From Solirubrobacteraceae bacterium (GTDB lineage: Bacteria; Actinomycetota; Thermoleophilia; Solirubrobacterales; Solirubrobacteraceae), in the NCBI GenBank assembly GCA_025928415.1, contig JAICJK010000097.1, positions 1 to 7,756 on the forward strand: a stretch of DNA of 7,756 nucleotides, given 5' to 3'. The notes beneath the pieces were generated by a model, which did not search any database, was not told the origin of the DNA, and saw only the letters and a list, made by a program, of their open reading frames with translations. The translations under genes and the position numbers were made by a program. Each line of letters opens with the position of its first letter. Positions within the stretch are counted from its first letter, which is position 1. Of this stretch, positions 5,426 to 7,756 are shown in pieces.

Positions 5426-6143
5426 GCTCGCGGGGCTCACGCGCCGCTACGGCGAGCGGGTCGCCCTCGACGAGCTGACGCTCACGCTCGAGGAGGGCCG
5501 CACGCTGGTCGTCTTCGGGCCCAACGGCGCGGGCAAGACGACGCTGCTCCGCGTCCTGGCCACGCTGCTGCGCCCGCACGCGGGGACCGCGCGCATCCTC
5601 GGCCGGGACATCCCGCAGGAGAGCTGGGCGGTCCGCGGCAAGATCGGCCTGCTGACCCACGAGCCGCTGCTCTACCGGGACCTCAGCGCGCGCGACAACC
5701 TGCGCTTCCACGCGCGCCTGCACGGCATCGGCCTCGACCGCATCGAGGAGCTGCTCGACGCGGTGCGGCTCCCCGGGCGCGCCGACGACCCGCTGCACGC
5801 CTACTCGCGCGGGATGGTCCAGCGCGTCGCGGTCTGCCGGGCGGTGCTGCACGACCCTCCGCTGCTGCTGCTCGACGAGCCGCGGGCGAACCTGGACCCG
5901 GCCGCCGCCGAGCTGGTCGAGCCGCTGATCGGCGCGGCGAGCGGGCGCACGCGCGTGCTCACCAGCCACGATCCGGCGGGCGGGCTGGCCGAGGCCGACC
6001 TCGCCCTGGGCCTGCGCGGGGGCCGGACCGCGCTGCTGGCCGGTGCCGCCGAGGTGGACGCCGCGGCGATCGGGGCGCTGTACGCCGACGCGCCGCCGCC
6101 CGCGCGCACGGCGGGGACCGCGCGGACCGGAGCGCGCCCGTGA
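5403..6143 (+). CDS. ccmA: Cytochrome c maturation ABC transporter ATP-binding protein CcmA
   Basis: ATPase of the CcmAB complex, which works with CcmC and CcmD in System I cytochrome c maturation; ATP hydrolysis releases holo-CcmE from CcmC. The 246 residues show Walker A GPNGAGKTT (39-47), the signature helix as YSRGMVQR (134-141) instead of the classical LSGGQ, Walker B LLLLDEP (154-160) with D158/E159, the D-loop NLD (163-165) and the switch histidine H189. The Q-loop position has histidine (THEPLLY, 85-91). The C-terminal 30 residues are low-complexity Ala/Pro/Arg. The signature alone would also suit an ABC-2-type exporter ATPase, so the name rests on the adjoining ccmB and ccmC. GTG 5403 lies inside the end of moaB. 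The stop overlaps the ccmB start as GTGA. Confidence 0.9.
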   Translation: MAATPAIELAGLTRRYGERVALDELTLTLEEGRTLVVFGPNGAGKTTLLRVLATLLRPHAGTARILGRDIPQESWAVRGKIGLLTHEPLLYRDLSARDNLRFHARLHGIGLDRIEELLDAVRLPGRADDPLHAYSRGMVQRVAVCRAVLHDPPLLLLDEPRANLDPAAAELVEPLIGAASGRTRVLTSHDPAGGLAEADLALGLRGGRTALLAGAAEVDAAAIGALYADAPPPARTAGTARTGARP

Positions 6144-6823
6144 GCTCCGGTGCCGCGATCGCCGCGCTGCTGCGCAAGGAGCTGCTGCTCGAGCGCCGCG
6201 TCCCGCAGGTCATCCCGGGCATGGCGCTGTTCAGCGTCGTGACCTACGTCGTGTTCCGCTTCGGCCTGGACCGCACGAGCGTCGAGGGGTCGCTCGCCGC
6301 GGGGGTGCTGTGGGTGACGCTGCTGTTCGCGGCGATGCTCGGCGCCAACCGGCTCTACGTCACCGACCACGAGGAGGGCGGCTTCGACGGCTTCCTGCTC
6401 GCGCCGGTGGACCGGACCACGCTGTTCGTGGCCAAGGCGCTGGCCTTCGGGCTGTTCCTCGTGCTCGTGGAGATCGTGGCCGTCCCCGCCTTCGCGGTGC
6501 TGCTGCTGGGGCCCGGGCTGGGGGCCGCGGAGGTCGGGCGGCTGGCCGCCGTCCTGGCGCTCGCCGACGTCGGGATCGCCGTCATCGGCACCCTCGTCGG
6601 CGCGCTGGCGATCCAGACCCGGGCGCGCGACCTGATCCTGCCGCTGATCGCGCTGCCGATGCTGGTGCCGGTGATCATCAGCGCCGCGAAGGCCACGGCG
6701 CCGGTCCTGGCGGCCTCCGGCGCGGGGGGGCTCCCCGGGCGCTGGATCGCGCTCCTGTGTCTCTATGATCTCGTCTTCGGGCTCCTCGCGTACGCCGTGT
6801 TCGACTTCCTGCTCGAGGACTGA
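6140..6823 (+). CDS. ccmB: Cytochrome c maturation ABC transporter membrane subunit CcmB
   Basis: Integral membrane partner of CcmA in System I cytochrome c maturation. The 227 residues match the usual CcmB length of about 220 and contain six hydrophobic segments (about 24-41, 52-70, 98-122, 133-156, 164-183, 202-222). The N-terminal cytoplasmic stretch LLRKELLLERR (10-20) and the block LWVTLLFAAMLGANR (57-71) are family features, as is the following EEGGFDGFLLAPVDRTTLF (78-96) with its L-L-A-P core. The GTG start at 6140 overlaps the ccmA stop by four bases, which implies translational coupling and a fixed stoichiometry. ccmC follows after 29 bases. Confidence 0.95.
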   Translation: MSSGAAIAALLRKELLLERRVPQVIPGMALFSVVTYVVFRFGLDRTSVEGSLAAGVLWVTLLFAAMLGANRLYVTDHEEGGFDGFLLAPVDRTTLFVAKALAFGLFLVLVEIVAVPAFAVLLLGPGLGAAEVGRLAAVLALADVGIAVIGTLVGALAIQTRARDLILPLIALPMLVPVIISAAKATAPVLAASGAGGLPGRWIALLCLYDLVFGLLAYAVFDFLLED

Positions 6824-6852
6824 CGCGGCCCGGCGAGGCGCATCGCTTCCCC

Positions 6853-7581
6853 ATGTACGGCACCCGCCTGCGCCTTCTCTCCACGCTGACCGCCGCGGTC
6901 CTGATCACGGCCTACGCGCTGGCCGCCTTCACCGCGCCGCTGGACGCCGACCAGGGCTTCTCGCAGAAGATCTTCTACGTGCACGTGCCGATGGCGATCG
7001 TCGCGCTGTGCGGCTTCGTGTTCGGCGGGATCATGGCCATCCAGCACCTGCGCACGCGGGACCCGTCCTACGACCTGAAGTCCTACGTGGCGATCCACCT
7101 GTCGGTCGTGCTCGGCGTCGGCGTGCTGCTCACCGGCGGCATCTGGGCGCGCGCGGCGTGGGGCGTGTGGTTCGAGTGGCGCGAGCCGACGCTGGTCTCC
7201 TTCCTGATCGTCTTCCTGCTCTACTGCACCTACCAGCCGCTGCGCTTCTCGATCGAGGACCCCGACCGCCAGGCGCGCTACGCCTCGGTCTTCGCGATCA
7301 CGGCCGGCGCCTTCGTCCCGCTGAACTTCCTCGCCGTCCGCCTCGCGCAGCCCTACATCCACCCGCGCGTGCTCAACGACACCGGCGGCGCGCTGCCGAC
7401 CGGGATGAAGATCCCGTTCTACCTCGCGCTGGTCGGGATGGCGCTGCTGTTCGTGACGCTCTGGAAGTACGAGATGGCCCACAAGCACTCCCGCGCCCAG
7501 CTGCGCGCGCTGCGCCGCAAGCTCGGCGGCGAGGCGGCCGGCGCCGGGCGCACCGCGGCCCCGCAGGTGCACGCGCCGTGA
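6853..7581 (+). CDS. ccmC: Cytochrome c biogenesis haem-handling protein CcmC (WWD family), variant motif
   Basis: CcmC holds haem at the outer face of the membrane and attaches it to the chaperone CcmE. The 242-residue protein has about six transmembrane segments. Its likely haem-ligand histidines are H44 in FYVHVPMA and H170 in PYIHPRVL. The tryptophan-rich WWD motif between helices is present but altered: WGVWFEWR (103-110), where relatives usually have WGxWWxWD, so the second Trp is Phe and the Asp is Arg. ATG 6853 gives a natural N-terminal helix; GGCGAGG about 12 bases upstream may serve as a weak ribosome binding site. The last 35 residues form a basic Ala-rich tail. The CcsA/ResC branch of the same superfamily is the alternative, but ccmAB upstream and a ccmD-like gene downstream favour CcmC. 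Confidence 0.9.
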   Translation: MYGTRLRLLSTLTAAVLITAYALAAFTAPLDADQGFSQKIFYVHVPMAIVALCGFVFGGIMAIQHLRTRDPSYDLKSYVAIHLSVVLGVGVLLTGGIWARAAWGVWFEWREPTLVSFLIVFLLYCTYQPLRFSIEDPDRQARYASVFAITAGAFVPLNFLAVRLAQPYIHPRVLNDTGGALPTGMKIPFYLALVGMALLFVTLWKYEMAHKHSRAQLRALRRKLGGEAAGAGRTAAPQVHAP

Positions 7582-7756
7582 TCCTCGCCGCCGCCCTGCC
7601 GGACAACGCGGGCTACGTCGCCGCCGCGTACCTGGTGTTCTTCGCGCTGGTCGTGATCTACCTGGCGATCATGGCCGCCAAGCTGTCGCGCCTGGAGCGC
7701 GAGCTCGGCGAGCTCAACGAGCTGGCCGACGGCCTGCAGGAGCGCCGGGAGGCGGA
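7578..7756 (+). CDS. ccmD: CcmD-like single-helix membrane protein, partial at the window end
   Basis: GTG 7578 overlaps the ccmC stop by four bases (GTGA). The visible 59 codons encode one transmembrane helix (about residues 13-34, with AAYLVFFALVVIYLAIM) followed by a charged helical, coiled-coil-like stretch (KLSRLERELGELNELADG, about 35-52). CcmD proteins are short, with a single N-terminal helix and a charged cytoplasmic tail; they stabilise CcmC with CcmE and aid release of haem-loaded CcmE. Size, topology and position agree, but CcmD has little sequence conservation, so the name depends mainly on context. The reading frame is still open at the window edge. Confidence 0.75.
   Translation, partial: MILAAALPDNAGYVAAAYLVFFALVVIYLAIMAAKLSRLERELGELNELADGLQERREA

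Noticed and set aside
1..7756. CRISPR arrays, tRNA or rRNA genes, insertion sequences, attachment sites
   Set aside because: No regularly spaced repeats, cloverleaf-like sequence, rRNA-like sequence, transposase or terminal repeats were seen; the region reads as ordinary chromosomal genes.

Overview
The window is very GC-rich, with GC-ending codons throughout, frequent GTG starts and few Shine-Dalgarno sequences. The gene content is an ECF41-type sigma factor, System I cytochrome c maturation genes, and candidate leaderless starts behind TANNNT -10 boxes. Together these suggest a high-GC actinobacterium, possibly of the Thermoleophilia/Solirubrobacterales type. This placement is inference; no rRNA or other marker gene is present.

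Left part (1-1950): the first 27 codons of an M20-family metallopeptidase leave the window on the minus strand. They are divergent from rarA, the AAA+ clamp-loader-like ATPase of replication-fork maintenance. A 90-base gap holding a CRP-like palindrome follows, then a small gene resembling a shortened GNAT acetyltransferase. Next comes a clear ECF41 promoter, TGTCACA-N16-CGTC, in front of an ECF41 sigma factor gene (sigJ type) with a C-terminal SnoaL-like regulatory domain. The sigma factor probably controls its own transcription. A 14-codon upstream ORF overlaps its start codon.

Middle part (2869-4940): after a strong hairpin/dyad comes a short plus-strand operon of a stand-alone precorrin-2 dehydrogenase (siroheme synthesis) and moaC (molybdenum cofactor step 1). 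The dehydrogenase has an unusual four-cysteine N-terminal extension. Converging on moaC, and overlapping its 3' end by 89 bases, is a minus-strand gene for a nine-helix membrane protein. It has the Asp/GxGD/PAL-like arrangement of presenilin and signal peptide peptidase intramembrane aspartyl proteases. This is the most notable gene in the window.

Right part (4934-7756): divergent from the protease-like gene is a tight plus-strand operon of moaB/mogA (molybdopterin adenylylation), ccmA and ccmB (ABC ATPase and membrane subunit), ccmC (haem handling) and the start of ccmD. The genes overlap or abut, including two GTGA stop/start overlaps. Siroheme, molybdenum cofactor and c-type cytochrome maturation lie side by side. 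This would fit supply of cofactors to nitrate/nitrite/sulfite-type or other respiratory oxidoreductases, though no such enzyme is encoded here.
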